Shown piece by piece: positions 16,958-26,031 of a stretch of 64,000 bases of DNA (its first letter is position 1; the number at the start of each line of letters is the position of its first letter). Under the pieces are notes generated by a model. The model saw only the letters and a list, made by a program, of their open reading frames with translations, ran no database searches and was not told the DNA's origin. Made by a program: the position numbers and the translations under genes. The stretch covers positions 186,001-250,000 of the forward strand of contig OX638346.1 of the NCBI GenBank assembly GCA_951813515.1. The letters are read 5' to 3'. The stretch comes from an uncultured Pseudomonadales bacterium. GTDB taxonomy: Bacteria; Pseudomonadota; Gammaproteobacteria; Pseudomonadales; Azotimanducaceae.

Positions 16958-17352
16958 ATGACGGGGCCAGCCGTCCCTGGCGCTGGGTCGGCCTTCAGGT
17001 CGTGCTCGCAATACACGACCGTCAACTCGCCGAGCACGGCGGGGCAGACGGGATACGCGACATCGGCGCAGTAGAGTCCGCTCTGGCTCGTCCCGCGAAC
17101 CTTGCCGCATACGGAGACCCCGACGCTGCCGAGTTGGCGGCAGCATACATGTTCGGACTGGCGGCGAATCACGGGTTCGTCGACAGCAACAAACGTACCG
17201 CCTGGGTCACCGGACGCGTCTTCCTGGCCGACAACGGATTCGTTCTGGACTTCGACTCCGTGGAGGCGGTCCAGGTCATGCAAGGTGTTGCAGCGAAACG
17301 CATGATCGAGACCGAACTCGCCCTCTGGCTCCGGTCGCGACTGCATAACTGA
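16954..17352 (+). CDS. doc: Doc toxin (Fic/DOC death-on-curing family)
   Basis: A 132-residue protein with the Doc signature HGFVDSNKRTAW (HxFxxxNKR) at about residues 70–81, and a LAEHGGADGIRDIGAVESAL N-terminal block typical of Doc. Doc phosphorylates EF-Tu and stops translation. The length and the coupled upstream antitoxin show an intact phd/doc-like addiction module. GTG start. Confidence 0.92.
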   Translation: MNDGASRPWRWVGLQVVLAIHDRQLAEHGGADGIRDIGAVESALARPANLAAYGDPDAAELAAAYMFGLAANHGFVDSNKRTAWVTGRVFLADNGFVLDFDSVEAVQVMQGVAAKRMIETELALWLRSRLHN

Positions 17353-17463
17353 TCGAGAACGGGTAGCGGAACGCGCTCCGCGAGCGGTGCCTTCTCCCGG
17401 CTTGACCGACGGCCCAGGGGAAATGTGATAGCGTTCTGTTAGCAATCCCCTCCGGAGGACTTT

Positions 17464-17967
17464 ATGGGAAAATACGAGCCCCTGGGAAAGTACCTGGCCG
17501 ACCAGTCGGCCGACTCGTGCACGATCGCCCTCTCCGATGTGGAAGCAATTATCGGGAGGCCTCTCCCCCCAAGCGCCCGGGCGCACCAGGGCTGGTGGGC
17601 GAATGACAAGACGCACGTACAAGCGCGGAGCTGGATGCACGCGGGCTGGAAGGTTACGCAGCATCATCTATTGCGCCGGGAGCACGTCCACTTCACGCGA
17701 ATCGTTCACGACACCCTCCACGATGAGAGCCCTCAAGTTTCTCAGGTCATCGTACGCAACCTTGACACCAGGGTAGTCGCCGAATTGAAGCGGAGAGCAA
17801 AGCAGAGGGGACGTTCGCTCGAAGGCGAACTGAGAATGATCCTGAGCGAAGCCGCGCGCCCGCAAAGGACGGAACTCATCGCCCAGGCCGACCGCGTCCG
17901 GGCCATGACGCCCGGTCCCCTGGAAGACAGCGTCACTCTGCTGCGCCGGGACCGCGACAGCCGATGA
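17464..17967 (+). CDS. DUF7662-like domain fused to a FitA-type ribbon-helix-helix antitoxin
   Basis: A 167-residue two-domain protein. Residues 1–70 (MGKYEPLGKYL, IIGRPLPPSA, GWWAND, then ARSWMHAGWKV) resemble the small DUF7662 domain often found alone in defence-rich loci. Residues ~92–125 are a ribbon-helix-helix module (VIVRNLDTRVVAELKRRAKQ, then SLEGELRMIL) as in FitA/VapB antitoxins. The ATG follows CCGGAGGA by 4 bp. The stop overlaps the PIN toxin ATG (ATGA). The fusion may couple toxin control to whatever the N-terminal domain senses. Confidence 0.75.
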   Translation: MGKYEPLGKYLADQSADSCTIALSDVEAIIGRPLPPSARAHQGWWANDKTHVQARSWMHAGWKVTQHHLLRREHVHFTRIVHDTLHDESPQVSQVIVRNLDTRVVAELKRRAKQRGRSLEGELRMILSEAARPQRTELIAQADRVRAMTPGPLEDSVTLLRRDRDSR

Positions 17968-18386
17968 ACCTGATCATCGATGCAAGCGTCGCGTGCAAGT
18001 GGTTCTTCGAGGAGAACCTCTCCTCCGAGGCGCGCGCCCTGGCCGAGTCGGATGCCACGTTTTCGGCGCCCGACATGATCCTCGTGGAATGCGCAAACGC
18101 GGCCTGGCGGAGGGTGCGGGGCAAGACCGTTCCCGAAGCCCAGGCGAGAGCCTTCCTGAAGGCCCTGCCTCAATGGTTCGAGTCACTGATTCCGTCAGGA
18201 CGACTGCTCGAGGCGGCTTTCGAAATGGCCTGCGTCCTGGATCATCCCGTCTACGATTGCCAGTACCTTGCGCTTGCCGAGGACAAGGAGACGCGCCTGG
18301 TCACCGCAGACCTTGCATTCGTGGACCGAGTCGGTCGCTCTCGGTGGAAGGACCGGATCGAGAGCTTAAACGACCAAACTACCTGA
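17964..18386 (+). CDS. PIN-domain toxin (VapC/FitB family)
   Basis: A 140-residue PIN RNase. Acidic active-site residues are visible in LIIDASVACKWF (first Asp), LVECANAAWR (Glu), HPVYDCQYLALA and LVTADLAFVDRV (later Asp residues). This DASVAxKW type is typical of VapC toxins that cleave tRNA or rRNA. It is translationally coupled to the upstream antitoxin by a 4-bp overlap. Confidence 0.9.
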   Translation: MNLIIDASVACKWFFEENLSSEARALAESDATFSAPDMILVECANAAWRRVRGKTVPEAQARAFLKALPQWFESLIPSGRLLEAAFEMACVLDHPVYDCQYLALAEDKETRLVTADLAFVDRVGRSRWKDRIESLNDQTT

Positions 18387-18634
18387 AATCAGTTCCCCAG
18401 CGCTCGTCGTCGGGATTGTGTTCCTTGCGGCTCAAGTCGGAACGACGGCGCCTTGGATCAGGACCTGGGCGCTGCGATACAGCGAGCCCTCGCGGTTCCT
18501 CGCGCAGGGTGCCGCCGATTCGCGCTGGCCGACGACTGGGACGTCGTCGCCAAGCGCATGGAGGAGTCGCTGCAGTCCATCAGACTGCGTCCGATAACCG
18601 TTCCAGTCTGAGACTCCGAGGCCCGCCTGCGGCG
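18387..18634. other. Non-coding gap with possible gene remnant
   Basis: No confident gene. On the plus strand, a frame stays open from the toxin stop to a TGA at 18609–18611 and ends in coding-like sequence (CRRFALADDWDVVAKRM) reminiscent of glycosyltransferase C-termini, but it has no good start or full domain. It may be a decayed gene end. The next gene comes from the other strand. Confidence 0.35.
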
Positions 18635-20851
18635 TCAATCGTTCGGGGCAGCCTCGTCTGCCGACGACTCCTGCTCGACGACCCGCTTCGTACACGCCGT
18701 GCCGAAGAGTTCCGGGTAGACGTCGGGATACTCGGACTCGCAGAACGCTATGGCAATACGGGTCTGGTTCACGACGTACGCTTGCACCGCCGCCGAGTCC
18801 GCCTCGCTCAACACGTGGTCGAAACCCGGCATGCCAAGGGATGCATAGACGCCAGCGCGCACGATCGACTCCCAGCGTGCGTGAGCGTCGGTGGACATGT
18901 ACTTGAGGTCCGGCAGGGCACTACCAGACGTCACGCCGGCGCCATGGCACGAGGAGCACCACGTGTGATAGAGGAGTTCGCCGCTCGCGATCACTTCCGG
19001 TGTGGCGTCGATTGCGGGAGGTTCCGGAATGTTCACATGCGTGACGGCAGGTTGCGGCAACTCGGCAGTGCCACCCAGCTTGAATGCCAGGATGCGCCCT
19101 TCGGTCAGCACGTTGCCCTTGTGCCGGGGCACACCGGAAAACACGGTGAAGGAGCCACCCCATCCCGCGACCACCGCGATGTACTGTTCGCCATCTATGG
19201 CGTAAGCGACCGGCGCGGCGATGATCCCCATGTGCACCGGCGTTTCCCACAACAGTGCGCCCGAGTCGGCAGCGTAGGCGGCGAAGTAGCCGTCGGACCG
19301 GCCCTGGAAGACGAGGTTCCCAGCGGTGGACAACAACCCGCCATTCCATGTGGTGGGATGCTGTACCCGCCAGACCTCCCGCTGTTCAACCGGGTCCCAC
19401 GCGGCCAAATGGCCCTTCATGCTCCGCAACACCTCCACCTGGCCGTCGACCGTCTTCGGCGGCAGCAGCGGCACGATGTCGATACCGGTGTTGAACGCCC
19501 CCGGTCTGTATTCGAAGTCCGGGGCCTGTCCATAGGGGAAGGCGGTCTCCAGCGCCGGAATGTAGACGTATCCCGTCTCCGGGTTGTAGGCCATCGGATG
19601 CCAGTTGTGGCCGCCGTGTGCTGACGGGGTGATGAGTTGGACCGCTTCGGAGTAGCGGGCACCGGGTATTTCCACCGGCCTGCCCGTTGCCGGATCAACG
19701 TGGCTCGCCCAGTTCACCGGCACGTAGGCCTCGGCCGAGATGAACGTGCCGTCGGTGCGGTCCAGCACATAGAAGAAGCCGTTCTTCGGCGCCTGCATGA
19801 TGACCTTGCGCAACGTGCCGTCGATCTCGATGTCGGCCAGGATCATGTGCTGGGTGGCGGTGTAGTCCCAGGTTTCGCCGGGCGTGGTCTGGTAGTGCCA
19901 CGCCATGGTGCCGTCATCCGGGTTGAGCGCGGCGATGGAGGCGAGGTAGAGGTTGTCTCCCCCGCCGGGACTTCGGATTTCCCGGTTCCAGGGCGTGCCG
20001 TTGCCGACACCTATGTAGAGCAGGTTGAGTTCGGGGTCGAACGCCATCGAGTCCCAGACCGTGCCGCCGCCGCCGATTTCCCACCACTCGCCGTGCCACG
20101 TGGCCGCAGCAGTCTCCATGGCCTCGTTCTCGAACGGCTCGGATGGATCGCCGGGCACCGTCCAGAACCGCCACCGCTGCTCTCCTGTCTCCCAGTCATA
20201 GGCGGTGACGTAGCCCCGCACCCCGTATTCGCCTCCTCCGTTTCCGATGACGACGAGGTCCTTCACGACCCTGGGTGCGCCGGTGATCGTGTACGGCCTC
20301 TCCCGATCGATGGTCAGGACTTCCCAGACCACCTCCCCCGTGCCTGCATCAAGTGCAACCAGCCGCCCATCGAGCGTCCCGACAAAGACACGCCCCTTCC
20401 ACACGGCAACGCCCCGGTTCACGACATCGCAACAGGCGAACTTGCCCCACTCCTTCGGCACCTCGGGGTCGTATCGCCAGATGAGTTCTCCAGTGCGGCC
20501 GTCGTTGGCGTACACCCTGCTCCAGGTGCCCGTGGAGAACAGGACGCCGTCGACGACGATCGGAGTCGCTTCCAGGCCTCGCGAATCCCCGGTGTTCCAG
20601 TACCAGGCGAGGCCCAGATCGCCGACGTTCTCGTCGTTGATACCCGCAAGGGGACTGTGCCGCTGCTCGTCATACGTGCGGCCATGCGCGAGCCAGTTGC
20701 CGGGCTCAGAGTCCGCGGCCAGAATCCGGTCTGTCGCCACCGTGGCTGTCGCCACGCGGATGACATCCGCACGCGAGAGTTCGGGCTCCGGGGTGCATCC
20801 CCAAAGCAACGCCACCGCGCCTGCAAAGAAAACCGCCTTCAAATGCCACAT
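18635..20851 (-). CDS. PQQ-dependent quinohemoprotein alcohol dehydrogenase (lipoprotein)
   Basis: A 738-residue protein. It has a lipobox-type signal (ALLWGC near residue 19), then an eight-bladed PQQ propeller with repeated tryptophan-docking motifs (LDAGTGEVVWE, YDWETGEQRWRF). The vicinal disulfide FACCDVVNRG over PQQ is present. The catalytic-base region reads GETWDYTATQ. A C-terminal cytochrome c domain carries CSSCHGAG (CxxCH). This architecture is type II quinohemoprotein ADH, oxidising alcohols in the periplasm and passing electrons to cytochromes. DYT rather than DYD suggests calcium rather than lanthanide. The ATG at 20851 was chosen because the signal peptide starts there. Confidence 0.9.
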   Translation of the reverse strand: MWHLKAVFFAGAVALLWGCTPEPELSRADVIRVATATVATDRILAADSEPGNWLAHGRTYDEQRHSPLAGINDENVGDLGLAWYWNTGDSRGLEATPIVVDGVLFSTGTWSRVYANDGRTGELIWRYDPEVPKEWGKFACCDVVNRGVAVWKGRVFVGTLDGRLVALDAGTGEVVWEVLTIDRERPYTITGAPRVVKDLVVIGNGGGEYGVRGYVTAYDWETGEQRWRFWTVPGDPSEPFENEAMETAAATWHGEWWEIGGGGTVWDSMAFDPELNLLYIGVGNGTPWNREIRSPGGGDNLYLASIAALNPDDGTMAWHYQTTPGETWDYTATQHMILADIEIDGTLRKVIMQAPKNGFFYVLDRTDGTFISAEAYVPVNWASHVDPATGRPVEIPGARYSEAVQLITPSAHGGHNWHPMAYNPETGYVYIPALETAFPYGQAPDFEYRPGAFNTGIDIVPLLPPKTVDGQVEVLRSMKGHLAAWDPVEQREVWRVQHPTTWNGGLLSTAGNLVFQGRSDGYFAAYAADSGALLWETPVHMGIIAAPVAYAIDGEQYIAVVAGWGGSFTVFSGVPRHKGNVLTEGRILAFKLGGTAELPQPAVTHVNIPEPPAIDATPEVIASGELLYHTWCSSCHGAGVTSGSALPDLKYMSTDAHARWESIVRAGVYASLGMPGFDHVLSEADSAAVQAYVVNQTRIAIAFCESEYPDVYPELFGTACTKRVVEQESSADEAAPND

Positions 20852-21223
20852 CGCACGACCCAACTCTCGACACCGGAACCAGATTACACCGTACCGGGAC
20901 TCGCCCGGCAAAGCAGGCGACTGGCCGATCCGGACCTGGTCCCGATCACCCGGGCAAGCTCAGCATCCTTGAACTCGACCCGCATTGGCACATCAAGCGC
21001 ACCTACACGAACAGGGGCGCATTCTCACATCGATCCACGTCATTCGCTGTCATTGCGGCATCGATGGATCGGGGACAATCGTGGACATCCTGCACGGTGC
21101 CAAGGGAGGCGAACATGCTCTGCGACAGCCGCGAAACGAACGGGTTTGGGACGGCTGGAAAGGCTATGTTACCTTTCATCGGCACCGCGCGAGGGGCCGG
21201 TCGGACGAGATGGAGGAACCCAC
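20852..21223. other. Divergent intergenic region, 372 bp, no supported gene
   Basis: Separates the leftward alcohol dehydrogenase from the rightward Uma2 gene, so it should hold two promoters. Short ORFs across it have no recognisable domain. The only clear signal is the TGGAGGA ribosome-binding site at 21211–21217 in front of the Uma2 TTG start. Confidence 0.5.
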
Positions 21224-22102
21224 TTGAGCGAAACGCTTGCCATCGAACCGAACGCCGTTGAATACCCCACGTCGGACGGCAAGCCGTTGGCCGAATCCGA
21301 ACGCCACTATATGTGCCTCACCAGCGCGGCATACGGCATAAGAAAACACCTTGCCGGACGCGACGATGTCTACGTGGGTTCCAACCTGATGGTGTTCGAC
21401 GAGCCAGGCAATCCGCGCAGGCATCTATCGCCGGACATTTTCGTGGCGTTCGGTGTCAGGCGCGGCGTGCGCGACCTGTACAAGATATGGGAAGAGAAGC
21501 CGCCGGCATTCGTGCTGGAGATCACCTCGGCGTCTACTCGACGTGAAGACGAGCGCACAAAGCGGCAACGCTATGCCCGGTGGAGCGTGCGTGAGTACTT
21601 CCTGTACGACCCTCGCGGCGAGTGGCTGACGCCGCCGCTGCAGGGCTTCGAACTGCACGGCAAGCGCTATCGAAAGATGCGCGATGCCGCGCTGCCCAAC
21701 GGCCAACCGGGTTTGCGCAGCGACGCGCTGGCTCTCTTCCTATGGCTCAAGGGTTCCGAACTCAGGCTTTTCGATCCGGCCACGGGGCGTGACCTGCCGA
21801 CGCCGGAGGAAGAAGGCGCGGGTCGCCGCGCTGCGGAGCAACGGGCCGAGGGGGCAGAGCGGCGAGCCCAGGCGGCGGAGCAACGGGCGACCCGGTCGCT
21901 GTTGAGCCGTCAAGCGGCGTTGAAGTTCGATACCGCGACGGGCAGTTCTCTGGCCGCATTGCTGGACGGGGTGACCGAGGCCGAGGACTTCGCCAGGGTA
22001 AGCGAGTGGTTGTTGCTTGCACGGCCTCAGGCGGGCGACGAGCTACTTGCCCGCGTAGAGACCATGCTGGCCACGCAACGTTCCTCCGCGGACGACACCT
22101 GA
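21224..22102 (+). CDS. Uma2-family (DUF820) restriction-endonuclease-fold protein with C-terminal coiled coil
   Basis: A 292-residue protein. Its PD-(D/E)xK-type core is visible as LSPDIFVAFGV followed by AFVLEITSAST, the usual Uma2 pattern. After residue ~195 comes an Ala/Arg/Glu-rich segment (RRAAEQRAEGAERRAQAAEQ) predicted to form a coiled coil, seen in some Uma2 proteins. Function is unknown; the family is expanded in cyanobacteria and other large genomes and has been linked to mobile elements. The TTG start is supported by GGAGGA 7 bp upstream. Confidence 0.82.
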   Translation: MSETLAIEPNAVEYPTSDGKPLAESERHYMCLTSAAYGIRKHLAGRDDVYVGSNLMVFDEPGNPRRHLSPDIFVAFGVRRGVRDLYKIWEEKPPAFVLEITSASTRREDERTKRQRYARWSVREYFLYDPRGEWLTPPLQGFELHGKRYRKMRDAALPNGQPGLRSDALALFLWLKGSELRLFDPATGRDLPTPEEEGAGRRAAEQRAEGAERRAQAAEQRATRSLLSRQAALKFDTATGSSLAALLDGVTEAEDFARVSEWLLLARPQAGDELLARVETMLATQRSSADDT

Positions 22103-22203
22103 AGCAGCGAACGAACCGCAGGGCGGTCTCTGCTCGCGTCTTGAGCGTCGCCGCCTGTCGGAGCGCGGTATGATTGGCCTGTCGTTCAGCCGCTGTGTGA
22201 TCG

Positions 22204-22809
22204 ATGCCATATTCGTCTTCGCTCATCAGGGCCATACGCAGTCCGACCGACGCGTTTGAGACGCTTGCGCGGACGGACCCCGACCCGCTTGCCGTGTTCT
22301 TCCGGCAGATTGTCTGGCTGGCCCTGCTGCCACCGGTGTTCGCATTCATCGGCGCGTCGACCTTCGGCTGGAGACTCGGTGCGGCACAACCCCTCTACCT
22401 GCCCAGCGATGCGCTGACGTTGGTCAGCATCGGGTACTTCTTCACCCTGCTCTTCGGTCTTGTCAGCACCGCGTTTGTCGGGCGTTGGATGGCGCCCACC
22501 TATGGCGCCGACGGCAGGTTCGGCATCCACCTGGCGCTGGTCGGCATAGTCGCGGCGCCGATGGTCGCCGGCAGCGCCTTCCACCTGTTTCCGCACGTGT
22601 TCATCAATCTGCTTGCGCTCATCCCGGCACTCATATGGAGCATGTACCTGCTGTACAAGGGGCTCCCCATCGTCCTCGGCACCGGTCCGGAGCGAGGCAT
22701 GCTGATGGCGTCCGCGCTCATCGCCTACCTGCTGGTTGGCGCGGTGACCGTGCTCGGCCTGACCGTCGCCCTATGGGCGAGCGGCATCGGCCCCTCCATA
22801 GGCGTCTGA
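22204..22809 (+). CDS. Yip1-family membrane protein
   Basis: A 201-residue protein with about five membrane helices. The opening SLIRAIRSPTDAFETLAR is the short amphipathic segment typical of bacterial Yip1 (PF04893) proteins. The body carries LLYKGLPIVLGT before the last helices, another family mark. It ends 2 bp before ccoN, so it is probably transcribed with the cbb3 operon. Its role there is unknown. Confidence 0.75.
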   Translation: MPYSSSLIRAIRSPTDAFETLARTDPDPLAVFFRQIVWLALLPPVFAFIGASTFGWRLGAAQPLYLPSDALTLVSIGYFFTLLFGLVSTAFVGRWMAPTYGADGRFGIHLALVGIVAAPMVAGSAFHLFPHVFINLLALIPALIWSMYLLYKGLPIVLGTGPERGMLMASALIAYLLVGAVTVLGLTVALWASGIGPSIGV

Positions 22810-22811
22810 TC

Positions 22812-24281
22812 ATGGCGAATGCACCGGACGCAGCTGCTGCTGAACCCATTCGGGGACCCATCCGGGAAACCTATCGCGACCGCGTTGTCACGGCGCTGGT
22901 CGCGTTCTCCATCATCTGGTCGCTCCTCGGCATGGCCGCGGGCGTATACATCGCGGCGGAACTGGTGTGGCCGAGCCTCGACTTCGGCTGGGAGTGGCTG
23001 TCATTCGGCCGACTGCGTTCGCTGCACACCAACGCCGTGATCTTCGGATTCGGCGTGTCCGCGTTGATGGGCACCGCGTTCTATAGCGTCCAACGGACCT
23101 GCCACGTGCCGCTGTTCGCGCCTGGACTCGCCTGGTTCTGCTGCTTCGCATGGCAGATCGGCGTGCTTTGTGGCGGGATTTCACTGCTGGCGGGATGGAG
23201 CGGCGGCAAGGAATACGCCGAACTGGAGTGGCCGTTCGACATCGCCATCGCCGTCGTCTGGGTGTGCTTCGCCGTGGTCTTCTTCGGCACCATCGCGAAA
23301 CGCCGGATCAAGCCGATCTACGTGTCCAACTGGTTCTATGGCGCGCTCATCATCGTCATCGCCATGCTGCACATCGTCAACAGCCTCGCCATACCCGTGT
23401 CGATATCGAAGTCCTATTCGCTGTTCGCCGGTGCCCAGGACGCCATCGTGCAGTGGTGGTACGGACACAACGCCGTCGGCTTCCTGTTGACCGGCGGATT
23501 CCTCGGCATGCTGTATTACTTCCTGCCCAAGCATGCCGGCCGGCCCATCTGGAGCTATCGGCTGTCCATCATCGCCTTCTGGGCGTTCACGTATAGCTAT
23601 ATCTGGGCCGGGCCGCACCACCTGCACTACAGCGCGATTCCCGAGTGGGTGCAGTCCCTCGGCATGGTGATGAGCCTCATCCTCCTGGCGCCATCCTGGG
23701 CGACGATGGTCAACGGCATCATGACCGTGGCGGGGGCCTGGCAAAAACTCCGCGTCGACCCGGCGCTCAAGTTCATCGTGCTGTCCCTCGCGTTCTACGG
23801 GCTCGCGACGTTCGAAGGTCCCATGATGGCCATCAAGAGCGTCAACGTGGTCAGTCATTTCACAGACTGGACCGTGGGTCATGTGCACTCCGGTGCGCTC
23901 GGCTGGAACGCCATGATCACCTTCGGCACGTTCTACTTCCTTGTGCCGCGCCTCATGGGTACGGCGCTCTACAGCGTCAGACTCGCCAACATCCACTTCT
24001 GGCTCGCGCTGGCCGGGACGATGCTCTATGTCCTGGCGATGTGGGGCGCCGGCGTCTCCCAGGGCCTGTTGTGGCTCAGCCTCGACGAGATCGGCGAACC
24101 GAGTTTCAGCTTCAAGGACATCATGGCCAGCATGGCCCCCTACTATGCCTTGCGGCTCGTCGCCGGGATCGTTTTCCTCGCCGGGGCAGGGTTGCTCGCG
24201 TACAACCTGTTCATGACCATGAGGGGACGGCGCACCGTGTCGGCATCGCCTCCCGCGTCCGATTCGGAGTCGCAACCATGA
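22812..24281 (+). CDS. ccoN: Cytochrome cbb3 oxidase subunit I
   Basis: A 489-residue C-type heme-copper oxidase catalytic subunit with about twelve helices. Metal ligands are visible in LHTNAVIFGFG (low-spin heme), WWYGHNAVGF (CuB), AGPHHLHYS (CuB pair) and VGHVHSGALGWN (hemes). CcoN reduces O2 with high affinity and is used under microaerobic conditions. The ATG at 22812 follows the Yip1 gene; the stop overlaps the ccoO ATG (ATGA). Confidence 0.95.
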   Translation: MANAPDAAAAEPIRGPIRETYRDRVVTALVAFSIIWSLLGMAAGVYIAAELVWPSLDFGWEWLSFGRLRSLHTNAVIFGFGVSALMGTAFYSVQRTCHVPLFAPGLAWFCCFAWQIGVLCGGISLLAGWSGGKEYAELEWPFDIAIAVVWVCFAVVFFGTIAKRRIKPIYVSNWFYGALIIVIAMLHIVNSLAIPVSISKSYSLFAGAQDAIVQWWYGHNAVGFLLTGGFLGMLYYFLPKHAGRPIWSYRLSIIAFWAFTYSYIWAGPHHLHYSAIPEWVQSLGMVMSLILLAPSWATMVNGIMTVAGAWQKLRVDPALKFIVLSLAFYGLATFEGPMMAIKSVNVVSHFTDWTVGHVHSGALGWNAMITFGTFYFLVPRLMGTALYSVRLANIHFWLALAGTMLYVLAMWGAGVSQGLLWLSLDEIGEPSFSFKDIMASMAPYYALRLVAGIVFLAGAGLLAYNLFMTMRGRRTVSASPPASDSESQP

Positions 24282-24904
24282 ACGCGGTCGGTCTGCACAG
24301 AAAGTTGGAAGAGAACGCCGGACTGCTGATTTTCGGCATCCTGTTCGTCTCGGCCATCGGCGGCCTGGTGCAGGTGCTGCCGAGCGTCATGCAGGAGTCG
24401 CTGGTCGCGCCGGAGGCCGGCGCGCGACCCTACGGCCCGGCAGAGTTGGCGGGTCGGGACATCTACATCCGGGAGGGCTGCGGCACCTGTCATTCGCAAC
24501 AGGTCCGGCCCCTGCTGGCGGAGATTAAACGCTACGGGCCGTATTCCCGGGCCGGCGAATCGGCTTACGACCGGCCGTTCCTGTGGGGATCGAAGCGTAC
24601 CGGACCCGACCTGCACCGCGTGGGTGGACGCTATACCGACCTGTGGCATCGGCTGCACCTCCTCGACCCGCGAAGCGTGGTTCCCAACTCGATCATGCCG
24701 GCTTATCCGTGGCTGGGCGAACGGCCCGCAAACGTCGGCGATACGATCCAGAGGAAGATGCGAGCACTCAGGATGGTGGGTCATCCCTACACAGAAGCCC
24801 AGATCGAGGGCGCGCCCCAGGCCCTGGAAGGAATGATGGAGGTTGACGCGCTTGTCGCCTACCTGCAGGGTCTCGGCGTCTCAAGTGATGGAGCGGCGCC
24901 ATGA
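24278..24904 (+). CDS. ccoO: Cytochrome cbb3 oxidase monoheme subunit II
   Basis: A 208-residue membrane-anchored cytochrome c. One N-terminal helix (LLIFGILFVSAIGGLVQVLP) precedes the heme site CGTCHSQQVRP, with the typical YGPYSRAGE and the methionine-containing SIMPAYPWL segment. It transfers electrons from CcoP to the CcoN active site. It overlaps ccoN by 4 bp and the ccoQ-like gene by 4 bp. Confidence 0.95.
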   Translation: MNAVGLHRKLEENAGLLIFGILFVSAIGGLVQVLPSVMQESLVAPEAGARPYGPAELAGRDIYIREGCGTCHSQQVRPLLAEIKRYGPYSRAGESAYDRPFLWGSKRTGPDLHRVGGRYTDLWHRLHLLDPRSVVPNSIMPAYPWLGERPANVGDTIQRKMRALRMVGHPYTEAQIEGAPQALEGMMEVDALVAYLQGLGVSSDGAAP

Positions 24905-25083
24905 CCTGGTTCATCTTCATCGGCGACATGGTCGTGATGCTGTTCATGGTCGTCCTGGCCGCCTGGGTCTTCTACCGGGGGTCGGACGAGGTCATCGACC
25001 ACTCGGCGCGGATTCCGCTGGAGGATGAGCAACCCGCGACCGGGACCAGCGCAGATCCCCACGAAGGAGACGCCCGTGGCTGA
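24901..25083 (+). CDS. ccoQ: Small membrane subunit, CcoQ-like
   Basis: A 60-residue protein with one hydrophobic helix (DMVVMLFMVVLAAWVFYRG) and a polar tail. CcoQ/FixQ proteins of this size stabilise the cbb3 complex and always sit between ccoO and ccoP, as here. Sequence conservation is low in this family, so the call rests on size, topology and position. The ccoP start lies within its last codons. Confidence 0.75.
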   Translation: MTWFIFIGDMVVMLFMVVLAAWVFYRGSDEVIDHSARIPLEDEQPATGTSADPHEGDARG

Positions 25084-25963
25084 ATTGCCAAGCGATTTCT
25101 GGACAGGGTGGATCGCCACGATCACGGTCGCCAGCCTGGCCGGCCTCGGCTGGCTGATCTACAGCGTCTATTTTGCCGCCGACACGCATACCGAACAGGA
25201 TTCGCCGGTCTGGGACGGCGAACTGCGGGAAGGCGCGCATCCCGCGCCCCTATGGTGGTTCTGGCTGATCTTCGTGTCGCTCGTCATCTCCGTGCTCTAC
25301 CTCATGCTGTATCCCGGCCTGGGCAGTCACGCGGGCGCGCTGAGATGGTCCCAGGGGGGCGAACTCGAGAGCAGCATCGCGGACTTCGAGAGCGAATTCG
25401 GCGTGGCGCGACGACTGGCGGCGGAGGCAGACATCCAGGAACTCTCGCAAGACCACGCGCTGATGGCATCCGCCCAACGCGTCTACGACCGCAACTGCGC
25501 CGTCTGCCACGGTTACGACGCGAAAGGACTGACCCCTTACTTCCCGGACCTCACGGACGACGCATGGCAATGGGGCGGCGGCGCCGAGCAGATCGAACAG
25601 TCGATTCGGGACGGACGCCACGCCGTCATGGTCGGCTGGCTGCAGGTGCTCGGGGAAGACGGCGTCGACCAACTCACCGACTACACCTTGGCGTTGTCGC
25701 GGGGAGCAGCGGAGAATCATGCCGGCCAGACTGCCTGGATGCAGTTCTGCGCGGCGTGCCACGGTCCCGACGGCGCCGGCAACCCACTTCTCGGCGCGCC
25801 GAACCTCGCCGACGGCGTCTATCTCTATGGAGACGATATCGACGCCATACGGCACTCCATCGCCATGGGAAGAAACGGCCAGATGCCGGCGTTCGGCGAA
25901 CGGCTCGACGACACGCAGATCCGGCTTCTCGTGGCACTCCTCACCCCGCCGACGGGCCGATAG
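25076..25963 (+). CDS. ccoP: Cytochrome cbb3 oxidase diheme subunit III
   Basis: A 295-residue protein with two N-terminal helices and two cytochrome c domains carrying CAVCHGYDAKG and CAACHGPDGAG. The conserved LPSDFWTGW opening and PLWWFWLI second helix are typical CcoP features. The GTG at 25076 is preferred to the ATG at 25025 because GAAGGAGA lies just upstream and the protein then begins at the conserved region. No ccoGHIS assembly genes follow, so they must be elsewhere. Confidence 0.93.
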   Translation: MAELPSDFWTGWIATITVASLAGLGWLIYSVYFAADTHTEQDSPVWDGELREGAHPAPLWWFWLIFVSLVISVLYLMLYPGLGSHAGALRWSQGGELESSIADFESEFGVARRLAAEADIQELSQDHALMASAQRVYDRNCAVCHGYDAKGLTPYFPDLTDDAWQWGGGAEQIEQSIRDGRHAVMVGWLQVLGEDGVDQLTDYTLALSRGAAENHAGQTAWMQFCAACHGPDGAGNPLLGAPNLADGVYLYGDDIDAIRHSIAMGRNGQMPAFGERLDDTQIRLLVALLTPPTGR

Positions 25964-26031
25964 CGGCAGCGTCAACCCACAAGAGATACACTTCGCGACT
26001 TCCGATCACCCGGCGCCGACCACGCAACCTG

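Noticed and set aside
18387..18611. Possible second selenoprotein: open frame continuing after the PIN toxin TGA
   Set aside because: The toxin is complete at normal length, the TGA does not replace a cysteine, and I see no SECIS-like hairpin; more likely a gene remnant.
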